From Bacteroidales bacterium (lineage in GTDB: Bacteria; Bacteroidota; Bacteroidia; Bacteroidales; F082), in the NCBI GenBank assembly GCA_028277395.1, contig JANQGJ010000071.1, forward strand, positions 186,001 through 250,000: DNA of 64,000 nucleotides, read 5' to 3'. The notes below the pieces were generated by a model that did no database searches, had not been told where the DNA came from, and saw only the letters and a program-made list of their open reading frames with translations. Position 1 is the stretch's first letter, and the number at the start of each line of letters is the position of its first letter. Below are positions 18,986 through 28,420 of the stretch, piece after piece. The position numbers were made by a program, and so were the translations under genes.

Positions 18986-21013
18986 TTAATGAATAACAAT
19001 TATTTTTAATGTTCTTTGAAAATAATGATCATTGAAAGTTGATTTTAGGAAGTACATTCCAATTGGTAATGTAGAAACATCTATGACTTTCTCAGTTACT
19101 CCGTTGTTTACTGAGATTTTGTCAGCATAAACAATTCCTCCGTTAATATTAAAAATATTTATTTCACCAGTTGTGTAAACTTCAGATAAATATTTCAGTT
19201 TTAGAGATCCCGAAACAGGGTTCGGATGAAGACTTTCAATTTTGATAGGTTCGTTTGATATTGTTTCTGAAATCCCAAGTATATGTGAACAATAAACAAC
19301 AATTTCAATATTATCATTGTTAGGTTCACTTGCAGTTAATGAGATTGTTACCTGTTCACTATACCTTCCGGGGTATTCAGCTTTTACACTGTAATCTCCG
19401 CTTCCTAACCCGTTTATTTCAAAAAAACCATTACTATCTGTAAATGTGTAAGAAATAATTTGTCCTGAATTATTAAACAATTGGATTAAAACATGTTCAA
19501 AATCGATATTGTTAAGTGTATCGCAGGATATATCACCTGAAATATTTCCCGAAATCCTACCGATACCTGTATTATACTGAGCCAATTCCTTAAAAGAGAC
19601 ATTTACAGCAAACTGTTCTTCATTTGAAAGCGTAAAAACACTTGCATCTTTCCATGATAATGAATTTGTATGGTATGCTGGTGCATAAAGATCGTAATCT
19701 GCTGATCCTTCTTTTAACTCTGTCATAATAATATATTCACCCACAGGTTTGTCCAGAAACCAATAGTAACCATAGTTCCAGAATTCGCGACTATCCATAT
19801 ATTCCCAATTATTGTTGACCTTACGATATAAATGTGCTACTGCTATATTAATAATATCAATTGTATCCTCATTTATTGGATAGTTACCAAGAAATGTCTG
19901 TCCACCAAAATCATAATAGTTTATTGTAGACACATTTTTTGTAATTGATGACATACAGGGGAATATGCCTTGTTGAGATGAAACTGTAAGTGTTACTTCA
20001 TAATTACCTGTGGTAGCATAAACATGAACAGGATCTTTTTCAAAGGAGAAAGAACCATCACCAAATTCCCAGTACCATGAATCAATATCTCCGGTTGACT
20101 GATCAATAAAATAATAAGTATGTGGTGTATTATTTAGTGTATCAAGTGTGTAGTAAAAGTCTGCGTTACAAAAAACAGTATCATTTCCAACCTGCACATA
20201 ATCAGCAAAAACATCTGTACAACTATCAACTGACTGGATATACAGTGAAACATAATATGTACCAGGCCCAGGGAACTCATGAACCGGATCTTGTTCGTAT
20301 GAGAATGTAGCATCTCCGAAATCCCAGTACCAGTTTGTTATTAATCCGAAAGAAGTATCGTAAAAGCTTACTGTATTGGGATGTTGGAGCGCCTCATATT
20401 CATAGAACGCTTCACAATCCACAGGGTTAATATAAACTTCTACCCATATGTCATATACACTGAAGCAACTGTCACCCGTTATGGTAAGACTTGTATGAAA
20501 CATCCCTTCATGTGGATAAACATGAAGAGGGTTTTGCTCTTCTGAGTAAGTATCATCACCGAAATCCCAGAACCAATTCCCGATAGCTCCAACAGATTCA
20601 TCAAAAAATTGAACTGTTAACGGCTCCAGATCCGTATCATATGTAAAATATGCTTCACAACTATTAAAGTTATCTGTGCAAATTTCAAAGTTTATTGTTA
20701 TCTGGCTGTATGTAGGTGAAAACCAGTCTTCTATTGCACTCAGCACACCACATTCATATGTGCTTATGCGTATGGTACCTTCAATACTATCTTCAACGAA
20801 AACAGTATCAACATAGAAACCAAATTGATCAGTTGTTACAGTGTTTATATAATAATATCCATTTCCAAAATCAGATTCAAGTTCTATTATCATTTCCTGG
20901 TTAGCAACATAATTGCCCTGAAATAAATCAGTTACGACTCCATTTACAATTACCTGATATGCGTTTGCCAACAATGTTAGATGGAAAAATGCTAATATTA
21001 AAATAGTTCTCAT
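18986..21013 (-). CDS. T9SS-exported protein with three PKD domains
   Basis: 675 residues, built like its downstream neighbour: signal peptide (MRTILILAFFHLTLLANA), regulatory-like domain (VNGVVTDLFQGNYVANQE), three PKD domains (about 115-380, WxFGDxxxSxEQ/KDPxH signatures), a second pair of beta-sandwich domains and a T9SS type A sorting domain (LHPNPVSGSLKL). N-terminal similarity to the 855-residue protein, including VANQE and the CTDxxNxCEA junction, shows that they arose by duplication. It starts 11 nt after the anti-sigma/beta-barrel gene, so its expression is probably tied to that regulatory pair. Confidence 0.85.
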   Translation of the reverse strand: MRTILILAFFHLTLLANAYQVIVNGVVTDLFQGNYVANQEMIIELESDFGNGYYYINTVTTDQFGFYVDTVFVEDSIEGTIRISTYECGVLSAIEDWFSPTYSQITINFEICTDNFNSCEAYFTYDTDLEPLTVQFFDESVGAIGNWFWDFGDDTYSEEQNPLHVYPHEGMFHTSLTITGDSCFSVYDIWVEVYINPVDCEAFYEYEALQHPNTVSFYDTSFGLITNWYWDFGDATFSYEQDPVHEFPGPGTYYVSLYIQSVDSCTDVFADYVQVGNDTVFCNADFYYTLDTLNNTPHTYYFIDQSTGDIDSWYWEFGDGSFSFEKDPVHVYATTGNYEVTLTVSSQQGIFPCMSSITKNVSTINYYDFGGQTFLGNYPINEDTIDIINIAVAHLYRKVNNNWEYMDSREFWNYGYYWFLDKPVGEYIIMTELKEGSADYDLYAPAYHTNSLSWKDASVFTLSNEEQFAVNVSFKELAQYNTGIGRISGNISGDISCDTLNNIDFEHVLIQLFNNSGQIISYTFTDSNGFFEINGLGSGDYSVKAEYPGRYSEQVTISLTASEPNNDNIEIVVYCSHILGISETISNEPIKIESLHPNPVSGSLKLKYLSEVYTTGEINIFNINGGIVYADKISVNNGVTEKVIDVSTLPIGMYFLKSTFNDHYFQRTLKIIVIH

Positions 21014-21024
21014 GGTCAGTAGTT

Positions 21025-22314
21025 TTAAAAGTCAAAATAAATTCCAAATCTGATTCCCATTGTATAAGGTTTGACAAGCTTATCACTTGATTTATTAGTA
21101 TAAATTGAGTTTATAAAACTTGTAAACTCAGGTTGAGTGCTTATTGATATTGTTTTAGTGATCTTATAATTTAAACGGAGTGCAAGATGAATCCTGAAAT
21201 TATGTGCAACCCTGTCGGGTGTATTATTTGTAATACTTACCAGCTGTGATTCCGTATTTTCATATGATACAACAGGGCTGTATGTTTTTGTAAGAAGACT
21301 ATAAACAATTCCTGTTTCAGCGGATATGGTAATTTGTGAATTGTTAAAGAACTTATATCCAAATTTTACAGGGAATACAAGGTAGTCATATTTGTAAATG
21401 GGCGATTTAAGCAGAAAATGATCAATACTGTCATAAACGGTTGTAGTTTTGGTATTATAAGTAATTTCGTTTGGATCATTGGGATCAACTTCGAATGATA
21501 ATACTTTATTGTAATAACCAATGCTGTCGTGTGTACGGTAATCAATCCTGAAGGCACCCTGTTCTTTCATTTTCTGATAACCAATACCTGTTTCAATATA
21601 AAACTTATTTAGTTTTAAACCATAAATAAGATCTGAAGTCCATGTTGTTTGATCTTCAGTTGAGGGGTAATACATAATCCCAAACGAAGCACTGGCTCCG
21701 GTGTACATATGTATTTTCCTGCGACGTTCAATATACTCTTCGATTGTAACTATTTGCCTGTCATTAATATTATGAGTGTAATCGTTATACAATGAAACTA
21801 TGTTTCGGTTATTTAATCCTGATAATGACAGGTGTGACCTGTTTTTATCTTTATGATGAAAATCAAAATCCACATATTTTTCCTCGTCACCAGTTATGTC
21901 AATATTATTATTTGATTCGGTTTTTCGTCTTGAATTAACGGTTATTGAAAAATCATCATCGGTTGGTAATATTATGTCTTCAGTAATTTCTTCATTCATT
22001 TTGCTACCCGTATTATTGTAGGTATCGGATTCACTAGTTGTGATGTTCTTTTCCGTTGATTGGTTGTCCTGTTGCTCATAACCGGATGAAATTATATCTG
22101 TGTCATTATCAATAGAAGAATAATTCAGAATCAGCACAGAACCAGATATTAAAAGAATTGCAGCAAGAATAGTATATAACAGTATTCTTTTCCTTCTGCG
22201 ACCAGCATTAAATAACTCCTGATCGAGATTATCCCAAACATTATCAGAAGGAGTAACATTTAATCCGGAACCTTTATCCCTGAAAAAATCATCAATATTT
22301 TTATAATCATTCAT
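21025..22314 (-). CDS. Membrane anti-sigma-like protein with C-terminal beta-barrel
   Basis: I place the start at the ATG at 22314 (MNDYKNIDDFFRDK). An open frame continues upstream into the sigma gene but is not needed. The 429 residues comprise a short cytosolic segment resembling anti-sigma N-termini (TPSDNVWDNLDQEL), basic residues and one transmembrane helix (about 43-62), a polar low-complexity periplasmic linker, and a C-terminal domain of about 220 residues typical of Bacteroidota outer-membrane beta-barrels. Being 17 nt downstream of an ECF sigma gene, it may regulate that sigma factor. The anti-sigma role is inference. Confidence 0.7.
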   Translation of the reverse strand: MNDYKNIDDFFRDKGSGLNVTPSDNVWDNLDQELFNAGRRRKRILLYTILAAILLISGSVLILNYSSIDNDTDIISSGYEQQDNQSTEKNITTSESDTYNNTGSKMNEEITEDIILPTDDDFSITVNSRRKTESNNNIDITGDEEKYVDFDFHHKDKNRSHLSLSGLNNRNIVSLYNDYTHNINDRQIVTIEEYIERRRKIHMYTGASASFGIMYYPSTEDQTTWTSDLIYGLKLNKFYIETGIGYQKMKEQGAFRIDYRTHDSIGYYNKVLSFEVDPNDPNEITYNTKTTTVYDSIDHFLLKSPIYKYDYLVFPVKFGYKFFNNSQITISAETGIVYSLLTKTYSPVVSYENTESQLVSITNNTPDRVAHNFRIHLALRLNYKITKTISISTQPEFTSFINSIYTNKSSDKLVKPYTMGIRFGIYFDF

Positions 22315-22331
22315 AACTGTAATATCTTTAA

Positions 22332-22898
22332 CTATGAATATAATTTCTCTTTTACAGCCAGTTTGTTTCTTAACCATCTTCTGGCTTTAGAAAGCTGTGA
22401 TTTAGATGTATTTACTGAAATATTCAGTTCGTCTGCAATCTCCAGATGAGTTAAACCATCAATAACAAACAAGTTAAAAACCATTTGATATCCGGCAGGT
22501 AATTTCTGAATTAACCTGATTACCTCTTCATTACTTATCTCCCTGTTAACAGGCTCATATTTTTCATCATCCAAATCATCCGAAACAATATTAATATCGC
22601 GCTCCATATCAATTTCATCATGATAATAATGTTTCAGGTTTTGTTTATAATTATTAATTGCTGTATTAATCATTATTCTTCTCATCCAGCCTTCAAAAGA
22701 ACCTCGTCTTTCGTAGGTTTTTATTTTTTGAAATACTTTAATAAAACCCTCCTGCAAAACATCTTCAGCTTCTGATTTTGTTTTACAATAACGAATGCAT
22801 ACACCGAGCATTCCAGGTGCATACCTTTTATACAATGCACTAAATGACCTGCGTTTACCTCGTTTACAACCCTCTATTATCTGGTTTTCTAAAACCAT
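22332..22898 (-). CDS. ECF-type RNA polymerase sigma factor
   Basis: 188 residues. Region 2 spans about 20-90, with SEAEDVLQEGFIKVFQKI and RRGSFEGWMRRIMINTAIN, and region 4 spans about 125-185, with LPAGYQMVFNLFVIDGLTH and the helix-turn-helix HLEIADELNISVNTSKSQL. This is the common Bacteroidota ECF type that redirects RNA polymerase to a small regulon. It is the first gene of a run that continues with an anti-sigma-like barrel protein and two T9SS PKD proteins, which are therefore its likely targets. No TAnnTTTG box is visible upstream, which would fit autoregulation by a different promoter sequence. Confidence 0.9.
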   Translation of the reverse strand: MVLENQIIEGCKRGKRRSFSALYKRYAPGMLGVCIRYCKTKSEAEDVLQEGFIKVFQKIKTYERRGSFEGWMRRIMINTAINNYKQNLKHYYHDEIDMERDINIVSDDLDDEKYEPVNREISNEEVIRLIQKLPAGYQMVFNLFVIDGLTHLEIADELNISVNTSKSQLSKARRWLRNKLAVKEKLYS

Positions 22899-22999
22899 TT
22901 CAATTATTCTGTTATTAATATGACAGGTGATATATTACAGGGTTGTCTGTAAATTAAAATATTTACTGTTAGTTCTATCATTCATGGTAATTAATACTC

Positions 23000-23034
23000 A
23001 AGTCTTGTTTAGGTACTGTTAAACAAGACTTTTT
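23000..23034 (+). terminator. Orphan terminator-like hairpin
   Basis: AAGTCTTGTTTA (23000-23011) pairs perfectly with TAAACAAGACTT (23020-23031) around an eight-base loop and runs into TTTTT. It sits between two divergent genes, in the plus orientation, with no plus-strand gene upstream of it. Confidence 0.7.
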
Positions 23035-23036
23035 AT

Positions 23037-23044
23037 TAACTTTG
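23037..23044 (+). promoter_or_regulatory. Promoter -7 box (TAACTTTG) of the hybrid kinase
   Basis: An exact TAnnTTTG match lies 29 nt before the start codon and directly after the orphan hairpin. No good TTTG is at the expected distance upstream. Confidence 0.5.
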
Positions 23045-23073
23045 CTTTTTGATATTGAATCAACTTACTATCT

Positions 23074-25083
23074 ATGTTAGTCTCAGTTAACAAGATACTA
23101 GACAAACTTACAAAGTTACCTGAAGAAAATATAGTTACAATTATTCAGGAGGCCGTTAAACTGTTTAATGGTAACCATTGTATTTATATCAGGCTCGTAA
23201 ATGGAATTATGCCATTTTTCTTTACCAATAATGATGACCTCAATCCGGAAAAGGAAAAATTGGTATTAAAACTTGAAAGTATCTTCAATAAATCTGAAAG
23301 ATCCGGTATTGATGCCCCTGTGATTATTGAAAATTTAAGTGAAACAGAGTTTAATGATGATACCCTTATAAAAAATGGAATAACCTCTTACTCAGGGTTC
23401 CCGGTTAAATATGGTAATTCCTTGTTTGGGGTTTTTATCATTACCGGTAATGAACCAAGAAAGCTGAGTATTGAAACAATTGAGGCGATGAATATACTTG
23501 CTACGGTTATTTCACTTGAAGAGCAGCATAATACTACGGTTAATAAGTTGAAAAAAACTGATGACAGATATAAGGCTGTTTTTGAAAATGCAAATGATTG
23601 TATATTAATATTAAAAAATACAATTATTGTTGATATTAACAGTAAAGGATGCAAGCTGTTTGGTTATGATAAGGATGAGATTATTGGTAAATCAACCAAT
23701 GATTTGACTCCGGTAGGTGATTTCAGAGACAAGAGCATTGAGTTCAGGGAAGAAAAGTTCAACAAAGCAGCACTAAAGGGCGAACCACAGCAGTTTGAGT
23801 GGTTACACCAGAGAAAAGACGGATCGGAGTTTTTCTGCGAAATTAGTTTAACGAAACTCGAAAAGGATGAGAAATATAACCTGCTTGCTATAATAAGGGA
23901 TATTAGCAACAGGAAAGAGTATGAAAAGAAATTGATTGAAGACAGTGAGAAAGCGCTGGAGTCAAGCAGAATGAAATCAATTACACTTGCAAGCATGTCG
24001 CATGAGCTCCGTACACCATTAAACTCAATTATTGGCTTTTCTGATCTTTTACTGGATGATGAAACCAGTGAAGATGAAAAAGAAATGTTTTCGAAATTAA
24101 TCCAAACTGCAGGGAAATCTTTGATGCAGCTGATTGGTGATATAGTTGATATTTCTAAGATTGAAGCTGGACAGGTTACTATTGAAAAATCAATGGTTAA
24201 TGTCAATTCTTTTCTACAGGATATTCTGCTAACCTTTAAGCAGGAGAAAGAAAACAGAGACAAGTTAAATATAGAATTGAAGCTTGTATTATCCGATAAG
24301 GCATCAAACTTAAAGATTGAAACAGATCCACACAGACTACAACAGGTTTTTAACAACCTGTTGACAAATTCTCTTAAATTTATTGATGATGGGTTTATAG
24401 AGTTTGGATATTTGACCATAACACCAGGTTATATTCAATTCTATGTTAAGGATACAGGTGTTGGAATAGATACAGAGAAGAAGGATACCATATTTGAGCA
24501 ATTCGGACAGGATAAAACTAATTACAGCCGAAACCGTGAAGGCACAGGATTAGGACTTGCTATAAGTAAATCATTTGTCGAATTACTTGGTGGAAATATC
24601 TGGCTGGACTCAGAGGTTGACGAAGGAACCACTTTTTATTTTACAATTCCATTTGATTCAAAATCAGGATATACAGAAAATTACTTCAATGGCTCTTTTA
24701 CAACAGAATCCAAAAAATGGACGGGCCATACAATTGTTATTGCTGATGATGTTGAAGAAAATTATGTTTTTCTTATGGGTGTACTCGCGCATACAGGAGT
24801 AAATATTGTCTGGGCGAAGAATGGAAAAGAAGCAGTGGATATATGTAGTAATAATGAAAATGTTGAGATTGTTTTGATGGATATAAGGATGCCGGTAATG
24901 AACGGACTTGAGGCTTCCAGGTTAATAAAGTCTGGTAATCCGGATATTGTTGTTATTGCGCAAACTGCTTTTGCGAGCAAAGAAGATGAAGCTAAATGTT
25001 TTGAAAGTGGTTGTGATCATTACTTTAAAAAACCTATTGATCATGAGAAATTATTCAAAGTAATTTCGAAGTATTTCGATTAG
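23074..25083 (+). CDS. GAF-PAS hybrid histidine kinase with C-terminal receiver
   Basis: 669 residues with no signal peptide or membrane segment, so a cytosolic sensor. Order: GAF-like domain (about 5-150), PAS domain (about 165-290), HisKA with phospho-accepting H310 in SHELRTPLNSI, HATPase (N box NNLLTNSLKF, G boxes DTGVGI and GTGLGLAIS), and a receiver whose phospho-acceptor is D603 in LMDIRMPVMNG, with a conserved Lys in HYFKKPI. All catalytic residues are present. The receiver shares the VVIAQTAFA signature with the large kinase at 44838, so the two are related. The signal and output partner are unknown. Confidence 0.9.
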   Translation: MLVSVNKILDKLTKLPEENIVTIIQEAVKLFNGNHCIYIRLVNGIMPFFFTNNDDLNPEKEKLVLKLESIFNKSERSGIDAPVIIENLSETEFNDDTLIKNGITSYSGFPVKYGNSLFGVFIITGNEPRKLSIETIEAMNILATVISLEEQHNTTVNKLKKTDDRYKAVFENANDCILILKNTIIVDINSKGCKLFGYDKDEIIGKSTNDLTPVGDFRDKSIEFREEKFNKAALKGEPQQFEWLHQRKDGSEFFCEISLTKLEKDEKYNLLAIIRDISNRKEYEKKLIEDSEKALESSRMKSITLASMSHELRTPLNSIIGFSDLLLDDETSEDEKEMFSKLIQTAGKSLMQLIGDIVDISKIEAGQVTIEKSMVNVNSFLQDILLTFKQEKENRDKLNIELKLVLSDKASNLKIETDPHRLQQVFNNLLTNSLKFIDDGFIEFGYLTITPGYIQFYVKDTGVGIDTEKKDTIFEQFGQDKTNYSRNREGTGLGLAISKSFVELLGGNIWLDSEVDEGTTFYFTIPFDSKSGYTENYFNGSFTTESKKWTGHTIVIADDVEENYVFLMGVLAHTGVNIVWAKNGKEAVDICSNNENVEIVLMDIRMPVMNGLEASRLIKSGNPDIVVIAQTAFASKEDEAKCFESGCDHYFKKPIDHEKLFKVISKYFD

Positions 25084-25136
25084 TACAAATTTCGATAACC
25101 TCATAATAAGGTTATTGTAAATACCCTGTTATAAGT

Positions 25137-27068
25137 ATGAGTTTAGAAGCCAGAAAGACTCTTGTAAATTATTGGGGACATAATTCTTTTCGCCCAATGC
25201 AGGAGGAAATTATAGATTCTGTACTTGAGGGAACCGATACATTGGCTTTATTACCCACAGGTGGTGGCAAATCTGTATGTTTTCAGGTGCCGGCTTTAAT
25301 AATGGAAGGTACCTGTATTGTGATTTCTCCATTGATAGCCTTAATGAAAGATCAGGTAGCAAACCTTAAAAGTAAAAAGATAAAAGCAGCTGCCATTTAT
25401 ACGGGTATGCACAAAGACGAAATAGAAGCTGTTTATTCAAACGCACTATATAACGATCTTAAGTTTTTATATATATCACCGGAAAGGTTATCAACTGACG
25501 TAACAAGAGATGTGATATCAAGAATGAAAGTAAGCCTGGTAGCTGTTGATGAAGCTCATTGTATTTCTCAGTGGGGTTATGATTTCAGACCTCCTTACCT
25601 GAAAATAGCTGATATAAAAGAACTGGTTCCGGATACTCCTGTGCTGGCGTTAACAGCAACTGCAACTCCGAATGTTGTGGTCGATATAATGGAAAAACTG
25701 AAGTTTAAACGACCAAATCTTCTTAAAACAAGTTTTGAAAGAAGAAACTTATCATATAACGTATCAAAGGAATTCGATAAAACAGGTTATATTATTCGAA
25801 AGCTGAAGAATAGCCCGGATACCTCCATTGTTTATGTCCGTAACAGAAGGAAAACCAGGGAGCTCGCCGAAATATTGAATAAGAATAATATAAGTGCATC
25901 TTATTACCACGCTGGTCTTGATGCCAATACAAGAGATATAAGGCAAAAGGAATGGAGTCTGGGCAGGACAAAAGTTATAGTTGCCACCAATGCTTTTGGA
26001 ATGGGTATTGATAAACCCAATGTTAGATTAGTAATTCATTATGATCTGCCGGATTCAATTGAGTCATATTTTCAGGAAGCAGGTCGTGCAGGCAGGGATT
26101 TGCAGTCATCTGCAGCTATATTATTGTATAATAACAATGATGTAGCAAGAGCTAAGGATCTGTTTAAAACATCTTATCCTGAATTGAGTATAATTAAAAA
26201 TGTTTATAATGCGATCGGTAATTACTTTCAGATACCCGAAGGAAGTGGTAAGGATATGACTTTTGATTTTGATATTGCTGAGTTTTCCAACCAATATAAT
26301 CTAAATGTACTGCAGACGTATAATTCAATAAAATTCCTGGAAAGGGAGGGGTATATTTCCTATATTCAGTCAGCAGGACAATACTCTAAATTATTTGTCC
26401 CGCTGAATAAGGAAGAGTTGTATAATTTCGTCGTGGAGAACCCCGGATCAGATAGATTACTAAAGGAGATAATGCGCTCATATTCAGGCGTCTTTACTGA
26501 ATACGTTAATATTAATGAAACCTTATTGGGTAAAAGAGCTGAAATGACCAGGGAAGAAGTTATCAAAAAGCTCTTATATTTTAGCAGGCAGAATATATTG
26601 AGCTATATACCCATAAAAACAAAACCTCAATTGGTATTTGCGTATGAAAGATTGAGTTTAAAACATATTCAGTTATCAGATGAAAACTACAAAAGCCAAA
26701 AGAAATCGGCAGAAAAAAGGTTAGCTTCTTTACTGGATTTTGTAACAGATTCACTTGAGTGCAGAAGCAAGACCTTACTTGAATATTTTGGTGAGAAAAA
26801 AGTACGCAGATGCGGGATATGTGATGTTTGTAAATTCAGGAATAAGGCTGATTTAAATGAATTGGAATTCTCATTAATAGAAAAACTGATAATTGAAAGG
26901 TTATCAAATAAGTCGATGCAGTTATATGAACTGGTATCATCTTTGGACGATCATGACGAAGAGGATATAATACAGGTTATCAGATGGCTTATTGAAAACA
27001 ACAAGATTGTGAGACGTAAAAATGAATCACTTTCCTTACCTGCACAGTTGGATATTGGGTTTGAATAA
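25137..27068 (+). CDS. recQ: ATP-dependent DNA helicase RecQ
   Basis: A 3'-5' helicase of recombination and fork repair. 643 residues: Q motif region FRPMQEEII, Walker A LLPTGGGKSVCF, DEAH box at D138 (VDEAHCISQWGYDFR), motif III LTATAT, motif VI FQEAGRAGRD, then the RQC zinc site with Cys residues in CRSKTLLEYFGE and RRCGICDVC, and a winged-helix end. The C-terminal HRDC domain of E. coli RecQ is not evident, as in many shorter Bacteroidota RecQ proteins. It starts 53 nt after the hybrid kinase stop. Confidence 0.93.
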   Translation: MSLEARKTLVNYWGHNSFRPMQEEIIDSVLEGTDTLALLPTGGGKSVCFQVPALIMEGTCIVISPLIALMKDQVANLKSKKIKAAAIYTGMHKDEIEAVYSNALYNDLKFLYISPERLSTDVTRDVISRMKVSLVAVDEAHCISQWGYDFRPPYLKIADIKELVPDTPVLALTATATPNVVVDIMEKLKFKRPNLLKTSFERRNLSYNVSKEFDKTGYIIRKLKNSPDTSIVYVRNRRKTRELAEILNKNNISASYYHAGLDANTRDIRQKEWSLGRTKVIVATNAFGMGIDKPNVRLVIHYDLPDSIESYFQEAGRAGRDLQSSAAILLYNNNDVARAKDLFKTSYPELSIIKNVYNAIGNYFQIPEGSGKDMTFDFDIAEFSNQYNLNVLQTYNSIKFLEREGYISYIQSAGQYSKLFVPLNKEELYNFVVENPGSDRLLKEIMRSYSGVFTEYVNINETLLGKRAEMTREEVIKKLLYFSRQNILSYIPIKTKPQLVFAYERLSLKHIQLSDENYKSQKKSAEKRLASLLDFVTDSLECRSKTLLEYFGEKKVRRCGICDVCKFRNKADLNELEFSLIEKLIIERLSNKSMQLYELVSSLDDHDEEDIIQVIRWLIENNKIVRRKNESLSLPAQLDIGFE

Positions 27069-27122
27069 TATAATTTAGTTGCTATTGAGTGATCGGTATT
27101 CTTAATCAGGTATTTTAAACTC

Positions 27123-28415
27123 TTATTTTTGATAATGGCCAGATTGTGAGGTGTTTAAAACAAATTTCTTTAATATGATGTATGAACGATCAGAGTTATC
27201 TCTCGGTTTACCAATTGAAAAATGGTTTTTATCAATTTCAACCCAATAATCACTGTTGTTAGTATTTCTTATGGCACTTTTTTTACTAACGATGCGATCC
27301 TTTCCTCCATATATGTATTTCACTTTTACTAATTCTTCAACTTTTAATTTGTCCCATTGTACATTTAGATTTTTAATAAAGCTAGATTTCTTTTTCATTT
27401 GGAAGATAGGAATATTTCTAAACTGAAGCAATATCCCAAGTTTTGCTAATTGTGATCCATTATTCGGTGTGGCGTAAAGCATTAATTTGTTAACATTGGT
27501 TGGTTTTTGGTTAATAATACTATCAACAATGTATTGGCGAGCTATTAATCCACCCATACTATGTGCCACCAAAGCAATTTCTTTAAAGTCTCTACATTCA
27601 ACTTCAATAAGTGTTTTTAAATCGTCCGCTAAAACTTGAATAGATGGTGACTTACCAAAAGGATGCCATTTTATATATTCGGAAGGATATTCTTGAAATT
27701 TGATATCATATTGGGCATAAAACTTTTTATCATTTTTAATAGCTTTATCCATAAATTCCCACCTATTTTTCCTTTTCTTTCCACCCAATCCGTGAATAAA
27801 TATTATTACTTTATCTGCAGCAACTTTTGTACTCGCAACAATAAGTTTTAGTTCTTCATTTGTCTTTTCTGCTTCCTCAATTAATCTAGTTAAAGTATTA
27901 TTATTTCGTTTTTGGTTTTCACTTTCCAACTTTAACTGTTCTATCTCAATTCTTTTTTTGTCGATGAATTTTGATAAATCAGATGCTAACTGTTTAAATG
28001 ATTTAGTCTTAGATTTAAGATCTAAATGGGTTTTTACTCTGGCAAGAAGTTCTCCATGTTTAGAAGGTTTTGAAATATAGTCAACAGCTCCAACATTGAA
28101 TCCTCTTTCAATGCTTTTTCGATCAGTCTTTCCAGTAAGAAATATAATTGGAACATCTTTCATTTCCTTTCTTTTTTTTAAACGTTCACAAACTTCATAT
28201 CCAAAGTCAATACTTTCTGGTAAACCAATATCCAGAAGAATAAGATCAAAAACTTCAGATTTTGTGACTTCCAATGCGTTATCTCCAGAATTTACATGAG
28301 TGACTGAGTATGAATTAGATTCGAGAATTTCAATTATTGGATCAGCAGATTTTTTTTCATCTTCAACTAAAAGTATCTTATTCTTTTTATGACTAATATT
28401 TGTATCAAAAACCAT
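27123..28415 (-). CDS. Response regulator fused to alpha/beta hydrolase (putative effector)
   Basis: 430 residues with an unusual fusion. The receiver (about 12-135) keeps the acidic pair VEDE, phospho-acceptor D62 in LLDIGLPES, the Thr in IFLTGKT and the Lys in YISKPS. A coiled coil follows (about 140-205), then an alpha/beta hydrolase (about 210-425): oxyanion segment FIHGLGG, nucleophile S286 in VAHSMGG, acid D373 in GGKDRIV and base H398 in KNHFSIG. The triad is complete, so it should be a working lipase, esterase or amidase controlled by phosphorylation. Last gene of a five-gene phosphorelay operon, starting 5 nt after the previous stop. It corresponds in position and logic to a Detocs DtcC effector. 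Substrate unknown. Confidence 0.85.
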   Translation of the reverse strand: MVFDTNISHKKNKILLVEDEKKSADPIIEILESNSYSVTHVNSGDNALEVTKSEVFDLILLDIGLPESIDFGYEVCERLKKRKEMKDVPIIFLTGKTDRKSIERGFNVGAVDYISKPSKHGELLARVKTHLDLKSKTKSFKQLASDLSKFIDKKRIEIEQLKLESENQKRNNNTLTRLIEEAEKTNEELKLIVASTKVAADKVIIFIHGLGGKKRKNRWEFMDKAIKNDKKFYAQYDIKFQEYPSEYIKWHPFGKSPSIQVLADDLKTLIEVECRDFKEIALVAHSMGGLIARQYIVDSIINQKPTNVNKLMLYATPNNGSQLAKLGILLQFRNIPIFQMKKKSSFIKNLNVQWDKLKVEELVKVKYIYGGKDRIVSKKSAIRNTNNSDYWVEIDKNHFSIGKPRDNSDRSYIILKKFVLNTSQSGHYQK

Positions 28416-28420
28416 TATAG

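Noticed and set aside
22315..22377. N-terminal extension of the anti-sigma-like protein into the sigma-factor gene
   Set aside because: It would overlap the end of the sigma gene by 46 nt. ATG 22314 gives the normal anti-sigma-like N-terminus 17 nt after the sigma stop.
23664..24419. 251-codon open frame antisense to the hybrid kinase at 23074
   Set aside because: It lies fully inside a well-supported kinase gene, is Ser/Ile/Leu-rich as expected for an antisense shadow, and has no family resemblance or promoter.
23074..25083. Hybrid kinase at 23074 as part of the 27-34 kb phosphorelay
   Set aside because: It is on the opposite strand, separated by recQ, with a receiver of a different subgroup closer to that of the kinase at 44838.
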